Below, piece after piece: positions 10,925-21,558 of a stretch of 33,426 bases of DNA. Below the pieces are notes generated by a model. It did no database searches. It worked only from the letters and a program-made list of their open reading frames with translations, and was not told where the DNA came from. Made by a program: the position numbers and the translations under genes. Within the stretch, counting starts at the first letter, position 1. Each line of letters starts with the position of its first letter. The stretch comes from Gnetum montanum (Eukaryota; Streptophyta; Gnetopsida; Gnetales; Gnetaceae): contig MNCI01001065.1 in NCBI GenBank assembly GCA_015680685.1, positions 1,749,487 through 1,782,912 on the forward strand, written 5' to 3'.

Positions 10925-11215
10925 TAGATTTTTATTTATTTGCCATTTCTTCATATCATCTTCAATTTTTTTTTCCATATCTTTTTTGACCTTCCTTTCA
11001 ATGGTTCTATAGTGATGTACCAACCTTTTAATATGGGCTCACTATCTGATCTTCTTTCCAAATGTCCAAACCATCTTAGATACTATTCTTATAACTTATA
11101 TAAAATAGAATCTACTCTTAGTCTTCATCTAATGTTTCTATTGTGTAGTTTATCGTTTTTGGTAACATTAAACATCCATCTAAGCATATACATTTATGCC
11201 ACACTAATTTGATGT
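10925..11215 (-). pseudogene. RTE-type LINE pol 3' end relic
   Basis: Minus-strand translation gives, in one frame with a few stops, MLRWMFNVTKNDKLHNRNIR, then YLRWFGHLERRSDSEPILK, then GRSKKIWKKKL. The signature MLRWM...K.D...N..IR followed by LRWFGH.ERR and a basic GR.KK.W block is characteristic of the 3' part of plant RTE-clade (BovB-like) LINE proteins. Endonuclease and the RT core are not present. Plus-strand open frames over the same bases are antisense and can be ignored. Confidence 0.8.
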
Positions 11216-11503
11216 TCATACATTTTTTATACTATCTAATATTTAACATTATATACGATAGCATGCTTAAATGCTATCTTGTAAATTTTTTTGTTTGGGT
11301 TTCGTTTTTTTTTGGCACAATGGAGGGTGGGAGAGGGTGCAGTTTGTCACCCATGTCACATCACACCACGTCACATCACAGCCACATCATGCCATAGCCA
11401 CGTCAGCCCATGATGACTGCATGCTCCCTGGGACACCACATGCAAGGCCATGCTGGTGTGCACCAACATGCTTATGTAGGGCCTCTCTAGCATCTGCTAG
11501 GAC
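11216..11503. other. Transition from AT-rich to GC-richer sequence, CACATCA-rich
   Basis: Between 11330 and 11410 CACATCAC/CACGTCA-type words recur (at least six), a diffuse short repeat. The composition becomes GC-richer towards 11500, where the gene relic begins. A possible splice acceptor TGCTAG ends at 11500. Confidence 0.4.
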
Positions 11504-12838
11504 ATGGTGGCTGCCGTGGAGCACTTGCTCAACACCGGGATCACACCACCGATGCTGTGGCTACAAGGCACCATAATGGCGTCCGATTACCTGCTATTGC
11601 TATTCTACATTGCAGGGCTGCTCATCGGCCAACCCAACTCGCAGTGCTGTGTGGCGGATGGCTCGAAGCTCATGGCCGCTGAGGCGCTCAAGTGCATCGA
11701 CCTGGAGCGGTCGTTCGAGCTACAGCCCAAGGAGAGACTGGCACTCTTGAATGGCATCGTCGTTGCGCAGCGCAAAGGTAGCTTTTTTCGCTGCTAACGG
11801 ACAGAAATGATGCAACAGATTTGGCTGTAAACGAGTGCACTGATGGTGGGCAAAGCTTTTGTGCAGTGCGATGGAGGGTTTATAATGATGACGGTTATAG
11901 TTACGGTGACGGTGATGACGATGATGGTGTAACTTTCATGTTCTTGAATGTGTGGGACATTAAGCTTCTTAATCATGAGTGTCCATCCGATTTCAATCAA
12001 TTAACAGCTTCCTATTAAGTCACAGATTCTTCACAAGTTTTGTACACTTAATTGATTTGTTTGATTCATTTATTTGTACAGTGGTAGTTTTTTAATCGAA
12101 TGATGTCATGAAGGATTCCATGGTATGTAAATATGTGTTTGTCTATAAGCTGGAGTCCTAGAAATCATCATTTTACCCTTATCCAAACAAAATAGGATTG
12201 GATATGTTGCAAAAATATATATGTATCTATAAAATCTTAAGCTGGAGTGCTAGTAATATCTTAAGCTGGAGTGCTAGTAATAGAAATCATCATCTTAGCC
12301 TTATCTAAACAAAATGGGATTGGCTTGGGATTGGCTATGTTGCAGAAATATATGTATCTATAAAATCTTTACCGATCATCACATCGGGAAATAAAGCAGC
12401 AAGGAATCAGAATCGGTTAGACGCATGCCAAAAGGGAAACTCTCGTCTATTGGTCTACAAGCTATACTCTAGAGTGACACTGTAAATTTTATATATTTGT
12501 ATTCTCTGCAAATTCCAGCAACTTCATTCTTGCAAGGCGAAGTGATGCCATCACATTTGGAAATGCTGTTGGAATCAGTGACTAGGCCCTTAGAAATCGT
12601 TGAGGTACACCATCGCTTTTCAGGTAATTACTGAATGTGTAGGATATTCGAATTATTGGATTTTAAAAAGTGTCTTTCAAGATGAAGTTTTTCTTGAACA
12701 CACTATGAGAAATCATTGCTGCATATGACAACTATTTTGCAAGGGTTCGCTCCAAGAAAGATTAGAGTTTCTGCGATCTGGGTATTAATGATCACGTTTC
12801 CAAATGTACGGGAACTTCAACTAAACATCAAACATTAG
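11504..12838 (+). pseudogene. Unidentified three-exon gene relic or small gene
   Basis: Exon 1 (11504-11777) is GC-richer than its surroundings and encodes MVAAVEHLLNTGITP, a hydrophobic stretch (SDYLLLLFYIAGLLIG) and LERSFELQPKERLALLNG. It ends AAAG before GTAGCT, phase 1. Exon 2 (12519-12623) follows TTCCAG, is fully open in the frame demanded by that phase (SFLQGEVMPSHLEMLLESV, PLEIVEVHHRF) and ends CAG before GTAATT, again phase 1. A weaker exon 3 (12744-12838) follows TTGCAAG, keeps phase and ends at TAG. The model gives 157 residues. I do not recognise the family. A start further upstream is possible, since the frame may extend through GAC before the ATG from an acceptor at 11500. It may be a captured fragment. 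Confidence 0.4.
12149..12375. repeat. Tandem duplication inside intron 1 of the gene relic
   Basis: The segment GCTGGAGTCCTAGAAATCATC...AAACAAAATAGGATTGG...TATCTATAAAATC at about 12149-12235 is repeated at about 12265-12370, with an extra short copy of TCTTAAGCTGGAGTGCTAGTAAT between them. The copies differ by few bases, so the duplication is relatively recent. Confidence 0.7.
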
Positions 12839-13544
12839 TCATTGGCTAAGGTTTGGAAAAATCTTAGCCATGGTCCTAAAACATATTTTTGTGATTCACT
12901 CACAAAAATAAAACTTGCAGCAAATCAAATTTTAAAAGTGAAACACTACTCAAATTTGTAGTAACTTTTATGTTTCTAAATCAATAGGTAAATTACAATT
13001 GCAATATTGCTATGTTTTTGATTTTCCAAAATTTTTTTAAGTTTATAGAAGGTTCTCTATATTTTTAATTGAAATCTATATTAAGTTACCCATAAAGAGG
13101 CCTCACTCCCAATTTGGCTTGGGTACACCCTTTGGTGCTTCCATGTTAGCACTGATTATAAAACATAGCATATGATTATTGGCATTATACAAAGGCTGTC
13201 TAATATACAGCACCAATATTTTGGTTTTAAGCTTTTTTTTTTTTCACAATGTTGCAACGTGATGACAAATATAAATTAGTAGAGCACAAGCTTAAAGGGT
13301 GATTAAAATTATAATATTTTCGTGGAACTTTGCTTTATAATATACATGAGCATTCTTTTGTTTATTATGCAACCTAAAACTTATAACATGAGCATTCTAC
13401 ATGAGTTTGGGCTAAACATTATTCTCTATAGTCATTTGCACATTGATTACCATTTCTAAAACAAAATTCTAATGGGAATTAATTAAAATGACACTCTTTC
13501 TTTTAATCTTTAGTCTTTGAAAAATTAATTATAACTTAACTATG
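12839..13544. other. AT-rich stretch without identified genes
   Basis: No recognisable frame or terminal repeat. It precedes the first recognisable Pif1 motif, so it may hold decayed N-terminal helicase sequence. Confidence 0.35.
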
Positions 13545-14790
13545 AATTTGGTACATTTCATGAAATGCTGCCATGAAAAACATAATGCTCTACTTGTCAT
13601 GGCACCCATAGGAGCTGCACCATTTAACATTAATGCAACAACCACTCATTCCAGTTTGAGAATTGGAATAGGTGCCTACAAAGAACTCTCTTCCTCTGCA
13701 AAGATAACTATACAACATCAACTATCACAAGGAAGATATATAATAATTGATAAAATGAGTTTTGTGGGAAGAAGATTATTACAAAGCATTAATAGATGAT
13801 TGAGAGAAAATTTTACAAAGCATCACAATGAAGTTTTTGGAGGAAGATCAGTTATACTGGTTAGTGATTTGGGTCAACATACTCCTATGCTTGAGGTTGT
13901 GCCCTATGCATCCAGGAATCCAGATATATAGGGGTTTGGCAATCATTTCATACCTTTTTTGTTTTAGATGCAATTTATTGTCAGTCTAGAACTGATCCTC
14001 AACAACAAAGATTTAGGGAAGTATTGATGCATATCAAAAAAGGAAAAAGCCATGATGAAGATTATAATTTCTTGGCTATTCAAATGAATCTTCTATCCAC
14101 TTCAAGTGAATTAGATGGTCTTGAAGAATCAATACATTTATATGATACGAAGGATAAAATCCAATCACACAATAAGAAGATGTTGTAAACAATGTAGAGA
14201 TCGGTTGTTGTGTGTGTAGCAAACAGAGATCCCTGTGGATTTAGAATTTCAGATGACAATCACGATGATATTGAGCAATCTCTACTTATATGTGAAGGTG
14301 CAAGGGTTACACTCATAGTTTACCTTTGACTTGAAGCAAGATTGGTGAATGGTGCACTTGGCATGATTCACAATATTATGTATCATCTAGGTAAAAAACC
14401 ACATGCATTACCATTATATGTTGTTGTTGATTTTGACTCCTAGATTAGATGTCCCTTTGACAATGGTAATTGTCATCATGTGCCAATTATACTTAAGGTT
14501 CAAGGAGCATCATGTCAGTTACTATTATTGTTGGCATGGGTCATGACTATTCATAAATCTTAAGGAATTACACTAGATAAGGCTACTATTGACATTGGTT
14601 CAAGAGAAGTTATGGGTCTAATGCTTGTTGCATTATCTAAAGTCAAGACCATTAATTCCTTTGAAGATTCATCCTCCTTTCTCAATGCAAAGATACAGAA
14701 AAATTTTGGATGTTAAACATCTCCATAGCAGAATTGCACAAGAAGTTTGTTTTGCTCAATTGGAGGATTAAGCATATTAAGTGCACACTT
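13545..14790 (+). pseudogene. Pif1-like (Helitron-type) DNA helicase pseudogene
   Basis: Pif1 helicases are superfamily 1B 5'-to-3' DNA helicases; many plant copies belong to the RepHel protein of Helitron transposons. Visible motifs in order are LVMAPIGAAPFNI with TTHSSLRI (motif Ia region), YIIIDKMSFVGRRLLQ (motif II; the usual DEMS reads DKMS), GGRSVILVSDLGQ (motif III; usual GDLGQ), VVVCVANRD, EGARV, WVMTIHKS-stop-GITLDKA (motif V; the stop is TAA where Gln is expected) and GLMLVALSKVK (motif VI; usual SRVK). The Walker A motif upstream is missing. At least one frameshift near 13950 and stops such as TGA at 13797 break it. No Rep domain or Helitron termini were found, so assignment to Helitron is inference. 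Confidence 0.85.
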
Positions 14791-15083
14791 ATCACTGTAT
14801 TTTGCCTTTTGCTCAATCCTATTCTAAAACTCTATAATGTTTGTCACAATAATTGTGCAATGTATTCCTTCATCAACATATATGAAATATATAAACTTTT
14901 ATTTCTACCAATTTATGTTTACCAGTATATATTATTTGGAATGCAAATAGTGATGTTATTTAAATAGTTCTATTAATGTTTTAACAACTTGAACATTTAT
15001 AACTATGTGCTTTATAATAATAATTAATAACATAAAAACTAAAAAAATAATTAAATTCTACTCATTGCCCGTAAAACCACTCC
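14791..15083. other. AT-rich spacer
   Basis: No coding signal beyond a short open frame with no recognisable composition. It ends at the hairpin element. Confidence 0.35.
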
Positions 15084-15491
15084 ACTAGCTTAAATATATA
15101 TCTCTATCAATTGGCTGAGATGATTTTAAATAAGATGATTTTAACCAAGCCCGATACTAGAAAAGGTAACAAGATAACTAAAAATAGAATCACTCATCCC
15201 TTCTTTGTTTCTCTACCACTTACCCAATTTGGTTTTACCCTCTTGGTCAAGTTTGTTCTGTCTTTGTTTGTTCATGTCGTTTTTGAGAAATAAATCTCAC
15301 ATAAACAATGCTAAAAAATATCATGAATAAACAAAGACAAAACAAACTTGACCAAGAGTGTAAAACTAAATTGGGTAAGTAGTAGAGAAATAGAGAAGGG
15401 ATGAGTGATTCTGTTTTTAGTTATCTTGTTACCTCATCCAGTAGTCAAGCTTGGTTAAAATCATCTTATTTAAAATCATCTTGGCCAATTA

Positions 15492-15530
<39 letters not shown>

Positions 15531-15537
15531 AGCTAGT
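15084..15537. repeat. Long near-perfect inverted repeat (foldback or MITE-like element)
   Basis: The left arm 15084-15287 is the reverse complement of 15311-15537, around a loop of about 23 bases. Tips are ACTAGCTTAAATATATA and TATATAAGCTAGT. Matching inner blocks include AAGATGATTTTAAATAAGAT near both outer ends, GGTAACAAGATAACT, and TTGGTCAAGTTTGTT. Mismatches are few compared with surrounding decay. An (AC)15 microsatellite at 15494-15523 has expanded inside the right arm only. No convincing target duplication was seen (ACTCC on the left, AGATA on the right). RNA from it would form a long stem, a possible small-RNA source. Confidence 0.85.
15494..15523 (+). repeat. (AC)15 microsatellite
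   Basis: An uninterrupted AC run lies in the right arm of the hairpin. The left arm has ATATATCTCTATC at the equivalent place, so the expansion followed formation of the inverted repeat. Confidence 0.95.
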
Positions 15538-15574
15538 AGATAACAATACAAAGAAATAATTTCAATTCTAGAGT

Positions 15575-16730
15575 AAAATTGGAGTTAAGCAAGATTGTCC
15601 ACTTTCTTTAACTCTTTTTAGTATCTTTATTCATGAAATATAGGATTGGTTGTGCAACAGGCAAGATAGTCATGCTATTAAAATTGGATCCAATTTAGTA
15701 AATTCTCTTTTATATGTAAATGATGCTACCTCGATTTCCACTAGTATAGAAGGTATGCAAAATATGTTGTAAATTTAAGACAATTATCATCATTCATATG
15801 GTCTTCAAGTAAATGTAGATAAAACCCAAGTGATAATCTATGGTACAAGAAATACATGCTATAACTTCCCTTTTAGAGATACCAATGTGCAAATAGAAAG
15901 ATTCTTTTAAATACTTGGATCTAATTTATTTGGACAATTACATATAGGAAAAGTGCATTAAAGAAAAAATAGCATGAGGTTGCAAGGCTCTATACACTTT
16001 CAAAAACAAATGCAAGGATTTAGGACTCTATGCTTGGAAGGTCAGGAAACAAAATTTTCAAACTATCATCTATCCTATTGTATTGTATGGATGTGTTATT
16101 TGAGGACCTAGATTCAGTGCTAAACTTTGGAAAGATATTAAACAAATGCAAGAAAATTTTCTTCTCAATGAGTTAAAAGTGAAGATGCAAACATCTTATT
16201 CATTGTTATTATGTGAATTTGATTTATTACCTTTAGAAGCAAAAGCCTTGTGCCAATTCATTACATACTCTCATGGCTTGCATATCTTAAGGTAATAAAA
16301 ATTCTCTAAAATACTAATTGATGATATGTGAGACTATGATTGGTATTTTCAGGGAATATAATGGTTGAGAAAATGGAATATCTCTTGGGAGAATATGTAG
16401 CAAAATCCTAAGCATATTCACCAACTACTCAAGTAGAAGTTTTTAACATAGATATGGTCTATTGTGGAAGGCAAAAGATAATTTATTTATACAACATTAG
16501 ATCTAATAAACTAGATGTAGAAGCTCACTATCTCTAATTTGCTATTTTAACCAAGTACTAGAATACTATTAGCAAGTTTTTCTTAAGTTTTCAACATCTT
16601 AGAATTGAAAGTGGAAGATGGATTCAACTCCTTTGAGAAGAGTGCATTTATAGCTTGTGCAAATCAAGATCCCTTAGTGTTAGACTACGCATTTGAGATA
16701 GTGTTATAATGTTACAACAAAAAACTTATA
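15575..16730 (+). pseudogene. LINE pol relic, RT fingers to C-terminal region
   Basis: One frame reads IGVKQDCPLSLTLFSIF, where GVKQGCPLSPTLF is the usual LINE RT block, then SLLYVNDATSISTS (the YADD catalytic block, here YVND, so catalytically dead) and GLQVNVDKTQVIIYG. After frameshifts come YGCVI, ELKVKMQTSYSLLLCEFD, LPLEAKALCQF, and HLRIESGRWIQLL near the C-terminus. The N-terminal endonuclease and RT start are missing; the copy begins just right of the hairpin at 15537. Many stops and frameshifts mark it as old. It resembles the minus-strand relic at 3225-3665. Confidence 0.8.
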
Positions 16731-16802
16731 TGATGTATTTTTCACACCCCCATTAGTTCTGGTTAATTTGTAGAATCTATCTTTATTTTCCATGAAAATG
16801 CA

Positions 16803-17652
16803 TGATGAACAGCAAGCATACCCTATATCCAACCATACAAATCACAAGCATGCACTAGCAATCCCATCAAATTTCATAGACTTAGTTCCTAAGTTTGTCT
16901 ATAGACAAAAACTATGATCCTAAGGGTGATGTGATTTTTGTCTTCCTAATGCTCACTTGTTTATGCTCTTACATATAGTTAAGTGTGAGTTAAGGCATAT
17001 GCTCTTACGTACAGCTACGTAATGCAATGAATGATGGATGATTAATTATTTTAACTATCTAACAGCTCTAAGGGCTACCTATCCTAACATAAGTATCCAT
17101 ACCCACTTGTTGCACACATCTTAAACTTGTATTAATGCTACTAGGTTAACAAGTGATAATTACTAGGCATACCAAATGGCCACTATTGGGATTACCAAGC
17201 ATTATACATTATGCTCTAAGTGTTCATACTTATGTGTTCATTATTGATTATAGTAATTATTTTAATTAATGTAACATGGAATGTAAAATACGTTTAAAGT
17301 AAAGTGCTAATTAAGAAAGGTTTAATCTAATCCAAGTGCTACAATGAATGTAAGAAATCTTGACATTATTGTCAATTACACCAATGCATTCAAGTATATA
17401 GCACTCGAATAAAGTTCCATATAATCTCTTTCATTCAGACTATGGGCACTTAAAGGGAAAAATATTGTAACTCTAAAAACAACAAACTACAAGGGCTTCA
17501 CTACTTTATTAACTTAACATGCCATAAATGCGGTGGATTCACACATTTATAGAAGCTTGACTTGCAACTGAACAGTGCATGTGATAAGGATACGTTGATC
17601 GCACTATGTCAACACATGCTCATTGACACAGCTAATTGCCTATGCTTCATCA
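16803..17652 (-). mobile_element. 3' LTR of element D
   Basis: The left edge TGATGAAC and right edge CTTCATCA give 850 bases. The start aligns with the other family LTRs over CAACCATACAAAT and AGC blocks. TATAAATG on the minus strand at 17544-17551 occupies the usual TATA position. The polypurine tract adjoins the right edge, so in minus orientation this is the 3' LTR. The candidate left target duplication is ATGCA (16798-16802). The 5' LTR of D is beyond the window, because element C splits D. Confidence 0.8.
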
Positions 17653-17660
17653 TACCCCCA
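17653..17660 (-). other. Polypurine tract of element D
   Basis: The minus strand reads TGGGGGTA immediately before the LTR start TGATGAAG. The polypurine tract primes plus-strand DNA synthesis. Elements B (22137) and C (20223) have the same arrangement, followed internally by the same conserved block (CGACTAAGTGAAAACTC here). Confidence 0.75.
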
Positions 17661-17971
17661 CGACTAAGTGAAAACTCATTCTTGAGTGAACAAAATTAGG
17701 GTTGAGGTTCTTACAAAATTAAGGAAGTATGGAATTTATTAGCTAAAACTAATAATTGACTAATTGACCAAATGACTCTGAGTGCCAAATTATACAAGAT
17801 TACAAAAATTAATGTCCATGATAACAAAATTGGACACCCTTGTTAAAATTGTAGTAGGTTTCCTTAGACTACCAAAGACGAGGCAAACTTTTAAACAATG
17901 CCAAGAGACAAAGGCTTCTAGGATGTTGAAGGTCCTTCACCAAGCTTTAACACTTGTGGAGGTGAAGGTGG
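17661..17971. other. 3' untranslated internal region of element D
   Basis: This lies between the coiled-coil ORF and the polypurine tract. It begins with a block shared with elements B and C, (C/T)(G/A)ACTAA.TG.AAACTC followed by TTGAGT-like sequence and, about 40 bases on, TTACAAAAT. I see no coding signal in it. Confidence 0.5.
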
Positions 17972-19292
17972 CTAAGGTTGTCCTACTAATGCTATTGGTG
18001 GTGGTGGAAGTCTGAAAGCATCTAGCAATGCTTTCATCCTCTCTTGCTTACCCAGTGGATCATATGCAGTCCATGCAACTTCACCAATGTGGGCTACTAC
18101 AGGGATATCCCATGGGCATGGCATTGTTGAGAACATTTCCTTGGCATTGATGAACCATGTTGCAAATTTTTTATATTTGATGTTAAACATTTTTACAAGG
18201 TTCTGTAGCTTGTGATAGTTGTTCATTCTCCTAGCCAAGTTCTTAGCAACTAATAGTTGATCAATGAATCAGCTTCTAAGAACTTCAAGCTCCACATTGG
18301 TTGTCTGTAATTGTTGTTTTGTCTCCTTGTGGTGCTTGAATTCTACCTTGTACAAGAGCTAAGAATTAGTCACCTACTTTTCCAATTTTGTTCTTGGCCT
18401 CCTTGTGGTTAGCATAGCCAAGTTTTCGTATTGAAGGTTGGCAAGCTCCATATATTCTATCATCTCTTCAATCTACAACTCCTTTAGGCAAATTTCAACC
18501 TTGTTATATGTGTTTAAGACATCAAAGATTGGCTACCATACATCGTCCCTTCGTTGGAGTTACTAGAGAACCTCTATCATCTTCACATTAGTCAACTATA
18601 TCTCCTTCTCATTCACCTCCTTAAGGAGCCCAACCTAGTCCCTGTAATGATTTTTGACTTGTTCAAATTTTAGGACCTCATTTTTTCAAGCACCTACCTC
18701 AATGACCATTTTCTAGCAAAGTGCTTAGACTTTCTCCATTGAGATATTTCAGTTCTCTATTGCCAACTTCCTCATGTCAAGGTTCACCTTGGCTAGCTAC
18801 TCCATTTTGTCACTCAATATTACACAAGTAGTGAATGTTCTTGATAAGGACCAAGTTTTCCTTACAAACTTGAGCCAAATCCTTATCGATGTTGAATGTC
18901 AAACCTTTTGATAAGAAGGCATCAAATATTGCAACCTCCTTTGCATTTTCAACCACTTTGAATCTTTGTTAAAGCTACTAGAACACATCATCTAGAGTGA
19001 GGCATGGGTTGAGAATGGTGGGATCAGAGAGATGGGCCTGCAACTTTGTAACTTCACTAGCCAATCATTGATTTTCAGTGATGGCTACCTTCAACTAGGC
19101 TTTGGCCATGATCAATTTTCCCTTAGTCTCTAGTAACTCTAATTGGGTTGCTGTAATTTCATGTGGAAGATTAAAGATCTCCAAAAGTGGTTGCCTAGTT
19201 TCCACTAATCTTTCCAACACTTCCTTGTGTTGGAATACACTTAACTAACCACTTTTTACTCCTATGTATGCTTAAATATTTTCCATAATAGC
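17972..19292 (-). pseudogene. Decayed extra ORF of element D, coiled-coil protein downstream of pol position
   Basis: The open C-terminal part (17972-18238) contains NYHKLQNLVKMF, CPWDIPVVAHIGEVAW, DPLGKQERMKALL and a proline run near the end (FRLPPPPIALVGQP). By hand, the same frame continues to about 18690 with Glu/Lys/Leu/Asn-rich, heptad-like sequence such as VEFKHHKETKQQLQ and VEICLKEL, broken by about ten stops, most of them TAG or TAA where Gln would fit. It sits between the place of pol and the 3' LTR, where Athila elements carry an env-like ORF and other Tat elements carry extra ORFs. I do not recognise the protein and see no signal peptide or membrane segment. Element C truncates it at 19292. 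Confidence 0.55.
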
Positions 19293-20222
19293 TAATGAGT
19301 GGCAGGTACCTTTATGCCCAACCATACAAATCACAAGCATTCATGCACAATCTAGTCAAATTCCATGGATGGAACTAGTTGTGGCATCTAGATTGTTAAG
19401 CATTGATCACATGACATTGTCTTCCCACTTGCACGAGTGGTAGCTCTATCACATATGGTGTAGTCCAAAGTGAGGCATATGATAATTTATGTTTTTAGAC
19501 CCTAATTACTCTAAGCAATAAACATAATTGAGAATGAAATTTAAATCTAAGTAATGACGGTAATGTAAATATAATCTAGCCTAGAGCAATGAGCATCCAG
19601 TCCTAGCTTACCGTACATATCTTGGACTCATGTAACCATTACTGGGTTACCAAGTGTTGCGCTACTAGGTGAACCAAGCAATAACACTACTATGATTACC
19701 AAACAATTACACTTAAATGCTCAAAACCAATCATACTCATTCTGCTTTACTTGAACAAAAAAGTAAAGTACTTGGAAATGTAAATGATTGAAGTAAAAAA
19801 ATAATAAAAACTATGCTAAGTAAAATAGTAAAACTAAGTGGATGCTGCAATGATGAAAATCAATCTCAATATTTATTTCCAGACATGAACTATGCCCAAG
19901 TACACTTCACTCAAATAAAGATTCCATGCAACTGGTTAACACCACACTATAGGCATTCACTCTCTATTGCTAAAACTATGAAATGAAATTGCAAGAATCT
20001 ACCTAAGGATGGAATGAAATTTATTTGAATCATGCACCCAAGTGCTATATTTATAAGTAGGTAGGCATCCCATAATATTTAGGTCCCTAAAATTTTTCAT
20101 AAAACACATGTGATGTAGCATCTACAACATCATAGATGCGAAGTAGCACCCAATTGGCACACACCGACAATCATATCTATGACATAGCATCTATGATATC
20201 TTAGCCAACTAATGATTCACCA
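19293..20222 (-). mobile_element. 3' LTR of element C, inserted in element D
   Basis: The left edge TAATGAGTGGCAGGTACC corresponds to TGATGAGTGGCGAGGTACC in younger copies, and the right edge is ATTCACCA. The interior shares GGAACTAGTTGTGGCATCTAG with other family LTRs. TATAAATA on the minus strand lies at 20048-20055. Upstream of it are direct repeats of TAGCATCTA(C/T) in the place where younger LTRs carry GATATC palindromes. The polypurine tract adjoins the right edge, making it a 3' LTR. The left flank ATAGC (19288-19292) is element D sequence. Confidence 0.8.
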
Positions 20223-20230
20223 TACCCTCA
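20223..20230 (-). other. Polypurine tract of element C
   Basis: The minus strand reads TGAGGGTA directly before the LTR. The next internal block (CAACTAACTAAAAACTCATCC) matches those of B and D with substitutions. Confidence 0.65.
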
Positions 20231-21270
20231 CAACTAACTAAAAACTCATCCTTAAGTTAACAGGATAGGGCCGAGCTTTCTTTACAAAATTGGAAAGGTA
20301 CAAGATTATTGACTAACTCTAACTATTGATTAACTCTGAGTGCTGTAGTGGTGTCTACAACAATGACTTAGTTACATGACAAAGAAAAAATAAAATTTGA
20401 AGTGGCTCAATGTAGTTTGTATTTCAAGTTATGGCCATCCCAAGATTAAGTTGAACATCCCAGGATTAACAAGATTTAAGAATTTTGGAAATCAGAGCTA
20501 CGAGGGTGAAGTTATGGCCATTGGAAGCTAGTGTTGTAAAAAAACTACAAAAAACTTTGTTATTGCAAATGAATAAGTGAAAAATTCCATTAACTCCCAT
20601 GCATATATATGCTATTTTTATATGCATGACATCATAGATCAGACATTGTAAATACAACATTGTAGGTGCCTACAACATCATAGCTATAATGTCACCATTA
20701 AAAAATTTTAAATTCTTCATTGATTTTTCTTGAAAAAAAATGAGTCAAATGGAATATTTGAAAGATGTAAAGCTTATCTAGAGGGTCATGGCCATTAATG
20801 ATGTACAATTTTCAAAAATTGGGCATTCAAAGTTTATGAAGAAGGAATCTCAAGCAACGAAAGCTTAAGGTATGGATAAGAAATGGATAATGAATTTTTG
20901 ATGTATGGATAGATTATTAGATGATATGGGAAGTTTATTAAATATTTTGGAAGGCACAAGATGATGTGGAATTATTTGGCAGGTATGCAATAAAAAGTTC
21001 CATGAATAAAATCCTTCCTTGGACAATATGCCAAGTGATGATACTTCTTGCAACAGTGATATTCTTACAGTTGTAACATCAAGAGATGAAATAATGTGAT
21101 GTCATTGGAATGTGTTTTGGACTTGATTTGAATTCACTAGTGGTAAAGGATGAGTTAGATTTGATGAAGTAGCTACTTGTGGATGCATGTTTGTGTTTGA
21201 ATCTCTCCTTGGTGGTGTCAATCTATGGTACTCAAGTGGATAATATTGTGGAGTTTGAATGGTTGCATTT
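20231..21270. other. Internal remnant of element C, unassigned
   Basis: This lies between the polypurine tract and the gag-linker remnant, so the whole pol of C is missing, probably by deletion. GTTATGGCCAT-like words recur near 20430, 20513 and 20788 (TTATGGCCATCCC, TTATGGCCATTGG, TCATGGCCATTAA). CTACAACATCATAG at 20671 also appears in the C LTR at 20128. No coding frame is recognisable. Confidence 0.4.
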
Positions 21271-21558
21271 GCTAGTGAGATTGGACATTGGACGTAGTAT
21301 CCATAAAGATCAAGCTACCTATATGGATACTATTGGCGAGGTGGTCGCATGGCCCATGATTGGGGTTTTTGTCACTGCTAATGGTGCTATTCTTGTGGTT
21401 GTGGCAAAGCTCCACTAAGATAGTATGTTGGTTGGAAGTTCTACCTGTAACTACCTTGGAAATAAGGTAACCTTCTGGGAATTTTTTTTTTAACAAATTT
21501 AATATTAAATGTGTATGCCCCCATTTCTTGTAAAGGTTCCATTATTGGGCAAGATCCT
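21271..21558 (-). pseudogene. gag: Gag linker remnant of element C, left part
   Basis: In one minus frame this reads QPTYYLSGALPQPQE and KPQSWAMRPPRQ with several TAG stops. It aligns with the same linker in element B (TYYPSGTPP, PQSWGMPPPRQQYPYW) and in element E. It stops at ATCCT (21554-21558), where element B is inserted. The gag of C resumes at 29721. Confidence 0.75.

Noticed and set aside
10940-11397. Plus-strand open frames
   Set aside because: They are antisense to, or just past, the RTE LINE relic, which has clear family motifs on the minus strand.
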